The notes below the pieces were generated by a model. That model was not told the origin of the DNA, ran no database searches, and worked only from the letters and a program-made list of their open reading frames with translations. Shown piece after piece: positions 51,985 to 63,390 of a stretch of DNA of 64,000 bases. Source of the stretch: Micromonospora rhizosphaerae (GTDB lineage: Bacteria; Actinomycetota; Actinomycetes; Mycobacteriales; Micromonosporaceae). The stretch is from NCBI RefSeq assembly GCF_900091465.1, contig NZ_FMHV01000002.1, forward strand, positions 3,782,001 through 3,846,000, written 5' to 3'. The position numbers were made by a program, and so were the translations under genes. Each line of letters starts with the position of its first letter. The first letter of the stretch is position 1.

Positions 51985-53382
51985 TCAGCGCAGGCCGGCG
52001 GCGGCGAGCAGGTTGCCCTCCGGCATGGGGGGCAGCGCCCGGCCAAGGCTCATCCGCTGCTCGGCCCGCTCGGCGGTGAACGCGGCGTCTGTGGCGATCG
52101 CCGCCGCGTACGTGGCGGCGGTGCGGGCGGCGATGGCCGACCAGCCGTACTGCTCCTGCACCATCGCGCGGGCCCGCCGGGCCAGCGCCCGGGCCCGCTC
52201 CCGGTCCGCCAGCAGCGCGTGCACCGCCTCGGTCAGCCCGTCCGGGTCCTGCGGAGCGAAGGTCATCCCGGTGACGCCCGGCTCGACGATCTCCGCGAGC
52301 CCGCCGGTCCGGGCGACGGCGAGCGGCGCCCCGGCCGCGGCGCCCTCGAGGGCCACCATGCCGAACGGCTCGTAGATGCTCGGCACCGCGAAGCAGTCCG
52401 AGGCGGCCATCACGGCAGGCAGGTCGGTGCCGCCGAGGAAGCCGGGCATGCTCACCGCGCCGCTCAGGCCGAGTCGCTGCACCTCGGCCTCCAGCGTCGA
52501 CCGGTACGGGCCGTCGCCGACGATCACGGCGCGCAGCCCGCGGTGCCGCTCGCGCAGCCGGGGCAGCCCGGCGAGCAGGTGCTGCACGCCCTTCTCGTAG
52601 ACCAGCCGGCCGGCGAAGGTGACCAGCGGGCCGTCCCCGGCGAACCGGGCCCGGGCGGCGGCGACCGCGGCCACCGGGGCCTGCCAGCGGTGCGGCTCGA
52701 CGCCGTTGGGCACCACGTCCGCCCGGGCGGCCGGGACGCCGAAGAGCGCCGTCACCTCGTCGCGCATGTACCCGGAGCAGACGATGACCCGACCGGACTC
52801 GGCGCTGAGCCACTGCTCGACGCCGTGGATGGTCCGGTTCATCTCCTCCGGCAGCCAGCCCTGGTGCCGGCCGGCCTCGGTGGCGTGGATGGTGCTGACC
52901 AGCGGCACGTCCAGGTGCTCGCGCAGGGTCATGGCGGTGTGCGCGACCAGCCAGTCGTGGGCGTGGATCACGTCGTACGAGCCGGACTCGGCGGCGCGCA
53001 GCGCGGCCCGGGTGAGGGTGTGGTTGAAGGCCATCGTCCAGGCCAGCAGGGAGTTCGTGGCGAGCGGGAAGGTCACCGGGTCCTCGGCGGCGCGGACGAT
53101 CCGCACGCCGTCGGCGTACTCCTCCAGGGCCGCGCCCTCGGCGTGCCGGGTGACGACGGTGACCTCGTGGCCGGCGGCGGCCAGGGCGACGGAGAGGGCG
53201 TGCACGTGGCGGCCGAGCCCGCCGACGAGCACGGGCGGGTACTCCCAGGAGAGCATCAGGATGCGCCGCTTCCGGGGGCCGGGGCCGGTCGGCGGGGGGA
53301 GCTGGGGGCGGGAGGTGAGGGTGGGCCGGTGGGTCCGGTCCGGGGCGGTGGCGGGCTGCTCGCCGACCCGCAGGGTGGTCAC
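51985..53382 (-). CDS. glycosyltransferase family 4 (glycogen synthase-like)
   Basis: Protein of 465 residues. GTG 53382 has GGAG at 6-base spacing; the frame up to 53529 has no such site. A disordered N-terminus precedes RILMLSWEYPPVLVGGLGRHV, the donor-loop start of bacterial glycogen synthases. The C-terminal half has VTFAGRLVYEKGVQHLLAGL and the EX7E site SIYEPFGMVALEGAAAGAP. It is like the actinobacterial GT4 enzymes that make alpha-glucan (GlgA/GlgM), diverging from glgX. The donor, ADP-glucose or another nucleotide sugar, is not decided by sequence. Confidence 0.82.
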   Translation of the reverse strand: MTTLRVGEQPATAPDRTHRPTLTSRPQLPPPTGPGPRKRRILMLSWEYPPVLVGGLGRHVHALSVALAAAGHEVTVVTRHAEGAALEEYADGVRIVRAAEDPVTFPLATNSLLAWTMAFNHTLTRAALRAAESGSYDVIHAHDWLVAHTAMTLREHLDVPLVSTIHATEAGRHQGWLPEEMNRTIHGVEQWLSAESGRVIVCSGYMRDEVTALFGVPAARADVVPNGVEPHRWQAPVAAVAAARARFAGDGPLVTFAGRLVYEKGVQHLLAGLPRLRERHRGLRAVIVGDGPYRSTLEAEVQRLGLSGAVSMPGFLGGTDLPAVMAASDCFAVPSIYEPFGMVALEGAAAGAPLAVARTGGLAEIVEPGVTGMTFAPQDPDGLTEAVHALLADRERARALARRARAMVQEQYGWSAIAARTAATYAAAIATDAAFTAERAEQRMSLGRALPPMPEGNLLAAAGLR

Positions 53383-53700
53383 ATCAATCTCCGTCCATGC
53401 ATGCTGGCGCGCGCCGGCGACGCTGACGGCGTGAGGAAGTTGGTGGGGGTTGGCCGAGGGCCGGGCGGACCCGCGCGGGCGCGCGTCCGGAAACCAGCAA
53501 AGGGCATTTCGCGCCAAGACGCATCTCAAAAAGCACGATCGTGACGGATGACACCCGAAGGTCCAGCCGGCCTGAGGTGGGCGGATCTGGGTTACGGTCC
53601 GAACGGGTGGATTGGCGCGGCGAGCGGCGGGGCATTAGCGGCGTGCGCATCGGCGGCCCGCCCGACCGGTGCGCTCATGATCTTGCGGCTAAGGAGCGAC
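53383..53700. other. 318-bp divergent promoter region between GT4 and glgX
   Basis: The gap holds the divergent starts at 53382 and 53701 and no gene. A 10-bp palindrome CACGATCGTG lies at 53534-53543 next to an A-rich run (CAAAAAGCACG). The GlgX ribosome-binding site AAGGAG is at its right end. No recognisable -10 and -35 pair. Confidence 0.45.
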
Positions 53701-55820
<2,120 letters not shown>

Positions 55821-55848
<28 letters not shown>

Positions 55849-58157
55849 TGACGGCATCGACGAGGCGGGTCGGGTCGACCTACCGCGTCCAGGTGCGCCC
55901 CGGCTTCGACCTTGACGCCACCGCCGGACTCGCCGACTACCTCGCCGACCTCGGCGTCACCCACCTCTACAGCGCGCCGCTGCTCACTGCGGCCCCCGGC
56001 TCGGCGCACGGCTACGACGTGGTCGACCACCGTGCGGTCAACCCCGAACTCGGCGGGGAGGCCGGGCGGCAACGGCTGGTGCGCGCGCTGCGCGCCGCCG
56101 GGCTCGGCCTGGTCGTGGACATCGTGCCCAACCACGTCGGGGTCGCCCAGCCGGCCGCCAACCCGGCCTGGTGGGACGTGCTGCGCCGGGGCCGCGAGTC
56201 GGCGTACGCGGACTGGTTCGACATCGACTGGGACCGCGGCCGGCTGCTGCTGCCGGTGCTCGCCGACACCCCCGATGCGCTGGACGACCTGAAGGTGGTC
56301 GACGGGGAGCTGCGCTACCACGAGCACCGGTTCCCGATCGCCGACGGCACCGGCGCGGGCGGCCCGCGGGAGGTGCACGACCGGCAGCACTACGAGCTGG
56401 TCAACTGGCTGCGCGGCGACGCCGAGCTGACGTACCGCCGGTTCTTCGCGGTATCCGACCTGGCCGGGCTGCGGGTGGAGGACCCGGAGGTCTTCGCCGC
56501 GACCCACGCGGAGATCCTGCGCTGGGCCGACGCGGGCGAGCTGGACGGCATCCGGGTCGACCACCCGGACGGGCTGCGCGACCCCGCCGACTACCTGGCC
56601 CGGCTGCGTGCCGCCGCCCCGGCCGCCTGGCTGGTGGTGGAGAAGATCCTCGAGTACGGCGAGGAGCTGCCGGACTGGCCGGTCGACGGCACCACCGGGT
56701 ACGACGCCCTCGCCGCCGCCTGCGGGCTGTTCGTCGATCCCGACGCCGCGGGGGACTTCAGCGCCCTGGACACCCGGCTGGTCGGGCAGCACACCTCGTG
56801 GCAGGACCTCACCCACTCCACGAAGCTCGCGGCGGCCACCCGACTGCATGCCGCCGAGCTGACCCGGCTGGCCGCCGGAGTCCCCGAGGTGGCGCCCGAC
56901 GCGGCCCGGGCCGCGCTGGCCGAGCTGGCCGCCGCCTTCCCGGTCTACCGGGGTTACCCGCCCGAGGGCACCCGGCACCTGGCCGTCGCCCGAACCGAGG
57001 CCGGCCGGCGCCGTCCCGACCTCACCGGGGCGCTGGACGCGGTCACCCGCCGGCTGCGCGACCCCGATGACGAACTCGCCATGCGATTCCCGCAGTTCAC
57101 CGGCGCGGTGATGGCCAAGGGCGTGGAGGACACCGCCTACTACCGGTGGAGCCGGTTCGTCGCGCTCAACGAGGTCGGCGGCAGCCCGGCCCACTTCGGC
57201 GTGCCGCCGGCGGAGTTCCACCGGTTCGGCGCCGCCCGGCAGGTGCGCTGGCCGGCCAGCATGACCACGCTCTCCACCCACGACACCAAGCGCGGCGAGG
57301 ACGTCCGCGCCCGGCTGGCCGTCCTCTCCGAGCTGCCCGACCGCTGGGCGGAGCGGGTGACCGACTGGATGGCGCGCGCGCCGCTGACCGACCCCGCCTT
57401 CGCCCACCTGCTCTGGCAGACCGCCGTCGGCGCCTGGCCGATCGAGCGGGACCGGCTGCACGCGTACGCGGAGAAGGCGTCCCGGGAGGCCGCCCGATCC
57501 ACCAGCTGGACTGATCCGGACCTGGCCTTCGAACGCGAGCTGCACGCCCTGGTCGACCGGATGTACGACGACCCGGCGCTGCCCGCCGAGATCACCGCGT
57601 TCGCCGCCGAGATCACCCCGGCCGGCTGGTCCAACTCGCTCGGGCAGAAGCTGGTCCAGCTCGCCATGCCCGGCGTGCCGGACACCTACCAGGGCACCGA
57701 GCTGTGGGACAACTCCCTGGTCGACCCGGACAACCGTCGCCCGGTCGACTTCGGCGTACGCCGGGAGCTGCTGGCCCGGCTCGACGGCGGCTGGCGGCCC
57801 GAGGTGGCCGCGGACGGCGCGGCCAAGCTGCTGGTGGCCTCCCGGACGCTGCGGCTGCGCCGGGACCACCCCGAGCTCTTCACCACCTACCGCCCGGTGC
57901 CGGCGCACGGCCCGGCCGGGACGCACGCGGTCGCCTTCCACCGGGGCGGAGCGATCGCGGTGGCCACCCGGCTGCCGCTCGGCCTGGCCCGGGGCAGCGG
58001 CTGGCGGGGCACGACACTGTCGATTTCCGTTCATCGTGTTACGGAGCTGTTCACCGGTCGGGTCTACAGTGGGTCTGAGCTGCTCATGGATGATCTGCTG
58101 AGCAGGTATCCCGTCGCCCTGCTGGCTCCCACCGACCTCGTGGAGACTGCCGCATGA
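55821..58157 (+). CDS. treY: malto-oligosyltrehalose synthase TreY
   Basis: Protein of 778 residues, start ATG 55821 (ATG 55848, overlapping the GlgX stop as TGATG, is an alternative). It isomerises the reducing end of a maltodextrin to an alpha,alpha-1,1 trehalose linkage. GH13 residues are Asp247 in DGIRVDHPDGL and Glu274 in LVVEKILEYG. Family landmarks include STYRVQVRPGFDLDA, SAPLLTAAPGSAHGYDVVDH and MTTLSTHDTKRGEDVRARL. Coupled to treZ by an ATGA overlap. Confidence 0.95.
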
Positions 58158-59887
58158 CCGAATTCAGCGTGTGGGCGCCCGAAGCCGCCCGGGTTCGGCT
58201 GCGCCTGCCCGACGTCGCCGACCACGAGATGCGTTCCGGCCCGGACGGCTGGTGGCGGCTGGAGGTGCCGGATGCCGGTCCGGGCACCGACTACGCGTTC
58301 CTGCTCGACGACGACGAGCGGGCCCTGCCCGACCCGCGTTCGGCCTGGCAGCCCGCGGGGGTGCACGGGCCGAGCCGGCTCTACGACCACACCGCCTTCG
58401 ACTGGACCGACCAGGCCTGGACGGGCCGGCAGATGCCGGGCAGCATCCTCTACGAGCTGCACATCGGCACCTTCACCCCGGAGGGCACCTTCGACGGCGC
58501 CATCGGCCGCCTCGACCACCTGGTCGAGCTGGGCGTGGACATGATCGAGCTGTTGCCGGTCAACGCCTTCAACGGCGAGCACAACTGGGGTTACGACGGC
58601 GTCTGCTGGTACGCCCCGCACCAGCCCTACGGGGGGCCGGACGGGCTCAAGCGGCTGGTCGACGCCGCGCACGGCAAGGGGCTGGGGGTGATCCTCGACG
58701 TCGTCTACAACCATTTCGGGCCCTCCGGGGCCTACGCGCCGATGTTCGCGCCGTACCTCGGCGAGCAGAGCAACGCCTGGGGCCGGACGGTCAACCTGGA
58801 CGGCCCGCAATCCGACGGGGTGCGCCGTTACATCCTCGACAGCGTGCTGATGTGGCTGCGTGACTACCACGTCGACGGGCTGCGGCTGGACGCCGTGCAC
58901 GCCATGCCGGACTCCCGGGGCACCCACTTCCTGGAGGAGGTGGCGGTCGAGGTGGAGGCACTCTCCGCGCACCGGGGCCGGCCGCTGTCGCTGATCGCCG
59001 AGTCCGACCTCAACGACCCGACGCTGATCACGCCGCGCGAGGCCGGCGGGCACGGCCTGCACGCCCAGTGGAACGACGACGCTCACCACGCCCTGCACGC
59101 CCTGCTCACCGGGGAACGACAGGGCTACTACGCCGACTTCGGCTCGTTGGAGTGCCTGTCCGATGTGCTGACCGGTGCGTTCTTCCACGCCGGCACCTGG
59201 TCCAGCTTCCGCAACCGCAGCCACGGCCGCCCGGTCGACCGGCAGCGCACGCCCGGGCACCGGTTCGTGGCGTACCTGCAGAACCACGACCAGATCGGCA
59301 ACCGGGCCACCGGCGAGCGGCTCTCCGCGACCCTCTCCCCGGCGCTGCTGCGGGTCGGGGCCACCCTGCTGCTGACCGCGCCGTTCACCCCGATGCTCTT
59401 CATGGGGGAGGAGTGGGCGGCCAGCACCCCGTGGCAGTTCTTCACCAGCCACCCGGAGCCCGAGCTGGCCACCGCGGTGGCGACCGGGCGGAAGCGGGAG
59501 TTCGCGGCGCACGGCTGGCCGGCGGGGGAGGTGCCGGATCCGCAGGACCCGCAGGCCCTCGTCCGCTCCCGGCTGGACTGGGCCGAGCTGGACAAGCCCG
59601 AGCACCGGGAGATGTACGACTTCCATCGACGGCTGATCGCGCTGCGCAAGAGCCGGCCGGACCTGTCCGACCCGCGGCTGCACGCCGTCGAGGTCCAGCA
59701 CGGCGACCGTTTTCTGGTGATGCGACGGGGGAGGTGCCTGGTCGTGGCCAACCTCGCGGCCAAGCCGCAGCGGATCAACCTGCCCGGCGTCGTGCGCAGC
59801 GTCCTGCTGGCCACCGGCACCGGCGTCACCGTCATGCGCGACGGCCTCGAGCTTCCGGCCGAGACGGCCGCGATCGTCGCCGTCTGA
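58154..59887 (+). CDS. treZ: malto-oligosyltrehalose trehalohydrolase TreZ
   Basis: Protein of 577 residues, ATG 58154 overlapping the treY stop. It cleaves trehalose from the end of maltooligosyl-trehalose made by TreY. The N-terminal beta domain (EFSVWAPEAARVRLRLPDV) is followed by the GH13 core with Asp246 in DGLRLDAVHAM, Glu283 in LIAESDLNDP and the LQNHDQIGNR site near residue 375. The C-terminal domain ends with VMRDGLELPAETAAIVAV. GlgX, TreY and TreZ form the complete TreYZ route. The operon probably ends here. Confidence 0.95.
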   Translation: MTEFSVWAPEAARVRLRLPDVADHEMRSGPDGWWRLEVPDAGPGTDYAFLLDDDERALPDPRSAWQPAGVHGPSRLYDHTAFDWTDQAWTGRQMPGSILYELHIGTFTPEGTFDGAIGRLDHLVELGVDMIELLPVNAFNGEHNWGYDGVCWYAPHQPYGGPDGLKRLVDAAHGKGLGVILDVVYNHFGPSGAYAPMFAPYLGEQSNAWGRTVNLDGPQSDGVRRYILDSVLMWLRDYHVDGLRLDAVHAMPDSRGTHFLEEVAVEVEALSAHRGRPLSLIAESDLNDPTLITPREAGGHGLHAQWNDDAHHALHALLTGERQGYYADFGSLECLSDVLTGAFFHAGTWSSFRNRSHGRPVDRQRTPGHRFVAYLQNHDQIGNRATGERLSATLSPALLRVGATLLLTAPFTPMLFMGEEWAASTPWQFFTSHPEPELATAVATGRKREFAAHGWPAGEVPDPQDPQALVRSRLDWAELDKPEHREMYDFHRRLIALRKSRPDLSDPRLHAVEVQHGDRFLVMRRGRCLVVANLAAKPQRINLPGVVRSVLLATGTGVTVMRDGLELPAETAAIVAV

Positions 59888-59902
59888 AACCGCTTCCCCA
59901 AG

Positions 59903-60981
59903 TCACCGCTGCTCGCGAGCGACATCGGGGAAGGGGCGGCGGACGTCGGCGAGGAACACTGCCGCCTCGGCGCCGTACGCGGTCGCGGTCGTCCAGACTG
60001 CCCCCAGCGCCGCCTCCAGCGGGTCGGGCAGCGCGGCGTCGGTGAGGGCCTTCACCGCGGCCGACAGCGGGGTGCCGCCGAGATAGGAGAGATCCGTCGT
60101 GGGGCCGAGCGGCACCTCGACCAGACGAGCCACCACTCGGGTCTCCGCGGTCAGGTCGTGCCCGGTGACCCGCCGCCACATCGCGGCCGGGTTGGTGAAC
60201 GGCTCCGGGAGCGCATCCCCGCGTTCGAGCGCCGCCCAGGCCGGGGCCATCCAGTCGAGATCGGCGATGCCCGCCATGACGTGGGCCCGGCGCGCCGCCC
60301 ACCGGGCGATCCGTCGCTGCGTGCCGGGGTCGGCCGCCACGACGTCGTCCACCAGATCGCGGTCGAGGCGCGCCATGAGGGTGACGGCGCCGCGGCCGTC
60401 GAGCCCACGCAGCCGCTCGCCCGGCGGGCGACCACCCCACCGGCGCGCCTCCTTCCGCAGGCGGTACTCCTCCTGGCGGCGTTCGCGTTCGAGCTGGGCG
60501 CGGCGCTCGGCCTCGGCCCGTTGCTCCGGCGTCGGCGGCGGCGGGAGGCGGCGGGCGTAGCCGTGCCAGTAGGCGGCTTCCCCGCTGGTCTGCCGCAGTA
60601 CGGCGTCGGGCCGCACCGCAGCGTCCGGGGTCGGCCAGAACTGCGGAAGGTCCGGTCGCCGTCGCCCAGGTCGAGCGGCCACGACCGTTCGCCGGCCCAC
60701 TGGGTCAGGCGCACGTCGGCGTCGCCGGGCGCGAACGAGGCCTCGACGACCTCCTCCCAGTCGCTCGTCGCAGTGGGTGGCTCGTCGTCGTGCAGCTCGA
60801 TGGTGAACCGCACCGTCCCGGTGTGCGTGCCGGTCATCAGGAACAGCTCACCGGGCACGCCCGCGCCGCAGAGCCCGTTCGACTGCCCGGCGAACGCCTC
60901 GGTCATGTCCGGGATGTCGTCCTCGGTCACGTAGAGCTGGCCGTAGTGGACCCAGACCTTGTCGTCGTACAGGATCCGCAT
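59903..60981 (-). pseudogene. frameshifted conserved hypothetical gene
   Basis: ATG 60981 starts MRILYDDKVWVHYGQLYVTE, continuing to LDLGDGD in one frame near 60660. The next frame then gives RRPDLPQFWPTPDAAVRP and the rest of the protein down to 59903, ending ADVRRPFPDVAREQR. The total length, 1079 bases, is one base short of a multiple of three, as expected for a single-base loss near 60650-60665. The reconstructed protein has about 360 residues and a coiled coil rich in Arg and Glu (TPEQRAEAERRAQLERERRQ). No domain is recognised. Convergent with treZ. Confidence 0.7.
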
Positions 60982-61186
60982 GTCGTCTCCGTGGGGGCCG
61001 GTTCGGTCATGGCGTGCCGGTGGCCCGGTGCGACGGCCGGCTGTCACGACGGCGCGAGCCGACGGTAGCAGCGAGGACGCCGCCGTTGGGGGCCGCAAGT
61101 GACTGCGGCGGTTGTGCCCGGCCGGGTTCCGGCGAGCAGGCCGCAACCGGCACGCGGGGGCGCGACCAAGTCGGTACGGTCCGGGA

Positions 61187-61774
61187 ATGGTGACGGATCG
61201 ATCGGCGTCAGCGGAGGCTCCCGGCGAGGAGGTGGGTCGTGACGGCGTGCGGCTGCGACCGGTGGCCGAGGCGGATCTGGCGATGTTTCGCCGGTTCGCC
61301 ACCGAGCCGGGCCTGATCGGGCTGGACTGGCACGGGTTCCGGGACGCCGGGGCGCCGGCGCGGCGCTTTGTCGTCGACGGCTGGCTGGGGGAGGAGGACG
61401 GCCGGCTGATCGTCGAGATCGAGGCGGAGAGGGCCGCCGCCGGCTTCGTTAGCTACCGGTCCGGGCTTTACGGCGGGGTGGCGAAGCACTGGGAGATCGG
61501 AATCGCTCTGCTGCCGCATTGGCGGGGCCGGGGGATCGGGTGGCGGGCCCAGGCGGTGCTCTGCGACTACTTGTTCTGCCACACCCCGGCCCAGCGGATC
61601 CAGGCCGGCACCCACCCGGAGAACATCGCCGAGCAGCGGTCGCTGGAGAAGGCCGGCTTCCAGCTCGAAGGTGTGGTCCGGGCCTGCGAGTTCCGCGCCG
61701 GCGCCTGGCGCGACGGCCACCTCTACAGCCGGCTCCGCGACGACCCGTCCCCGTGGGAGCGCGGGCCGGGCTGA
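61187..61774 (+). CDS. GNAT family N-acetyltransferase
   Basis: Protein of 195 residues, ATG 61187. The GNAT core is clear: VRLRPVAEADLAMFRRFAT and WEIGIALLPHWRGRGIGWRA with the acetyl-CoA loop RGRGIG, then AQRIQAGTHPENIAEQRSLE and KAGFQLEGVVRACEFRAGAW. The layout is of the RimJ/RimL-like group, which acetylates the N-terminal amine of proteins or small amines. The substrate is unknown. The next gene converges, with a 6-base gap. Confidence 0.88.
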   Translation: MVTDRSASAEAPGEEVGRDGVRLRPVAEADLAMFRRFATEPGLIGLDWHGFRDAGAPARRFVVDGWLGEEDGRLIVEIEAERAAAGFVSYRSGLYGGVAKHWEIGIALLPHWRGRGIGWRAQAVLCDYLFCHTPAQRIQAGTHPENIAEQRSLEKAGFQLEGVVRACEFRAGAWRDGHLYSRLRDDPSPWERGPG

Positions 61775-61780
61775 CCCGGC

Positions 61781-63259
61781 TCAGGGGATCGGCCACTCGT
61801 GAACCGGGCGGTTGCTGTGCATCAGGTCCACGTAGTGGCGGACCACCTCGCGCAGCGCCTCCGGCCGGTCCAGGTGGTCGGCGGACTCCAGCCGGTGCAT
61901 CGTCTCCACCTGCCAGCTCGCGCCGTTGCGCCCGGTCAGGCAGCGCTGCTCGATGATGGCGAGCAATCGGTCCCGCTCGGCCGGGTCCAGCCCCCACCGG
62001 TCGAGCCCGTGGTACGCCAGCGGCAGCAGCCGGCGCAGCACCAGCTCGGTCACCGGCAGGTAGCCCAGTCCGGGCCAGAACACCTGAGCGTCGATGCCGT
62101 GCCGGGCGCAGTTGGTGAAGTTCTCCTCGGCGGCGCTGAACGACATCTGCGACCACAGCGGCCGGTCCGACTCGGCGAGCGCCCGGACCAGCCCGAAGTA
62201 GAAGGCGCCGTTGGCGATGGTGTCGAGCACCGTCGGCCCGGCGGGCAGCACCCGGTTCTCCACCCGCAGGTGCGGCCGCCCCTTCAGCACGTCGTAGACC
62301 GGGCGGTTCCACCGGTAGACGGTGCCGTTGTGCAGCCGCAGCTCGGCCAGCTTCGGCACGCCGCCGCCGGCGAGGGCCTCGGCGGGGTCCTCCGGGTCGC
62401 AGACCGGCAGCAGGGCCGGGAAGTAGCGGACGTTCTCCTCGAACAGGTCGAAGACGCTGGTGATCCAGCGTTCGCCGAACCAGACCCGGGGGCGTACCCC
62501 CTGCGCCTTGATCTCCTCCGAGCGGGTGTCGGTGGCCTGCTGGAACAGCGGGACCCGGGTCTCCCGCCACAGCTCCCGGCCGAAGAACAGCGGCGAGTTC
62601 GCGCCGAGCGCGACCTGGATGCCGGCGATGGCCTGGGCGGCGTTCCAGTAGTCGGCGAACAGGGCCGGGCTGACCTGCAGGTGGAACTGGGTGCTGGTGC
62701 AGGCTGCCTCGGGGGTGATGGTGTCCGCGGTGACGGCCAGCCGTTCCACCCCGCTGATCGAGATCTTCAGGTCCTCGCCGCGGGCGGCGAAGATCTGCTC
62801 GTTGAGCATCCGGTAGCGCGGGTTGGCCGACAGCGTCTCGGCGGTCAGGTGCTCGGGGCGCAGGGTGGGCAGGATGCCGATCATCACCATGTGCGCGCCG
62901 ACCGTCCGCGCCTTCTCCTCGGCCGCGTTGAGGCTGGCCCGGACGTTCTCCTCGAACTCCCCGGTGCCGGTGCCGGCGAGCCGGCGCGGGGGTACGTTGA
63001 TCTCCACGTTGAACTGCCCCAGCTCGGTCTGGAAGGCCGGGTCCGCGATGGCGGCCAGCACGTCCGCGTTGCGCATCGCCGGCTGCGAGTCGTCGTCGAC
63101 CAGGTTGAGCTCGATCTCCAGGCCGGTCATCGGCCGCTCCACGTCGAAGCGCGACTCGTGCAGCATCTCGGCGAAGACGTCCAGGCAGCGCCGTACCTTC
63201 TCCCGGTAGCGGGCCCGATCCTCGCGGCTGAAGGTTCGCGCGCCGACGTCCTCGCCCAT
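61781..63259 (-). CDS. glutamate-cysteine ligase family protein (GCS2)
   Basis: Protein of 492 residues, ATG 63259 (GTG 63268 is also in frame). It has the GCS2 fold of ATP-dependent gamma-glutamyl ligases: GLEIELNLVDDDSQPAMRNAD, ELGQFNVEINVPPRRLAG and STQFHLQVSPALFADYWNAA, with the substrate-loop region NSPLFFGRELWRETR. Actinobacterial members are related to EgtA of ergothioneine synthesis or to YbdK. No other ergothioneine gene is nearby, so the substrate is not assigned; glutamate plus cysteine is the default. Confidence 0.83.
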   Translation of the reverse strand: MGEDVGARTFSREDRARYREKVRRCLDVFAEMLHESRFDVERPMTGLEIELNLVDDDSQPAMRNADVLAAIADPAFQTELGQFNVEINVPPRRLAGTGTGEFEENVRASLNAAEEKARTVGAHMVMIGILPTLRPEHLTAETLSANPRYRMLNEQIFAARGEDLKISISGVERLAVTADTITPEAACTSTQFHLQVSPALFADYWNAAQAIAGIQVALGANSPLFFGRELWRETRVPLFQQATDTRSEEIKAQGVRPRVWFGERWITSVFDLFEENVRYFPALLPVCDPEDPAEALAGGGVPKLAELRLHNGTVYRWNRPVYDVLKGRPHLRVENRVLPAGPTVLDTIANGAFYFGLVRALAESDRPLWSQMSFSAAEENFTNCARHGIDAQVFWPGLGYLPVTELVLRRLLPLAYHGLDRWGLDPAERDRLLAIIEQRCLTGRNGASWQVETMHRLESADHLDRPEALREVVRHYVDLMHSNRPVHEWPIP

Positions 63260-63390
63260 GGTCACCACCCTGTCACCGCTGGTCCCCCCTAACCTCGCAT
63301 GCCGTATGCGGGGCGGGGAAGACCCGAAGGTCTTTTACGTACCCACCCACGGTCCGCGTGATCCCCGTCGCGCACCGTGTCGCCGACCCG

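Noticed and set aside
53534..53543. CACGATCGTG as an operator of the glycogen/trehalose genes
   Set aside because: A 10-base palindrome is too short without a known regulator; reported only as part of the intergenic description.
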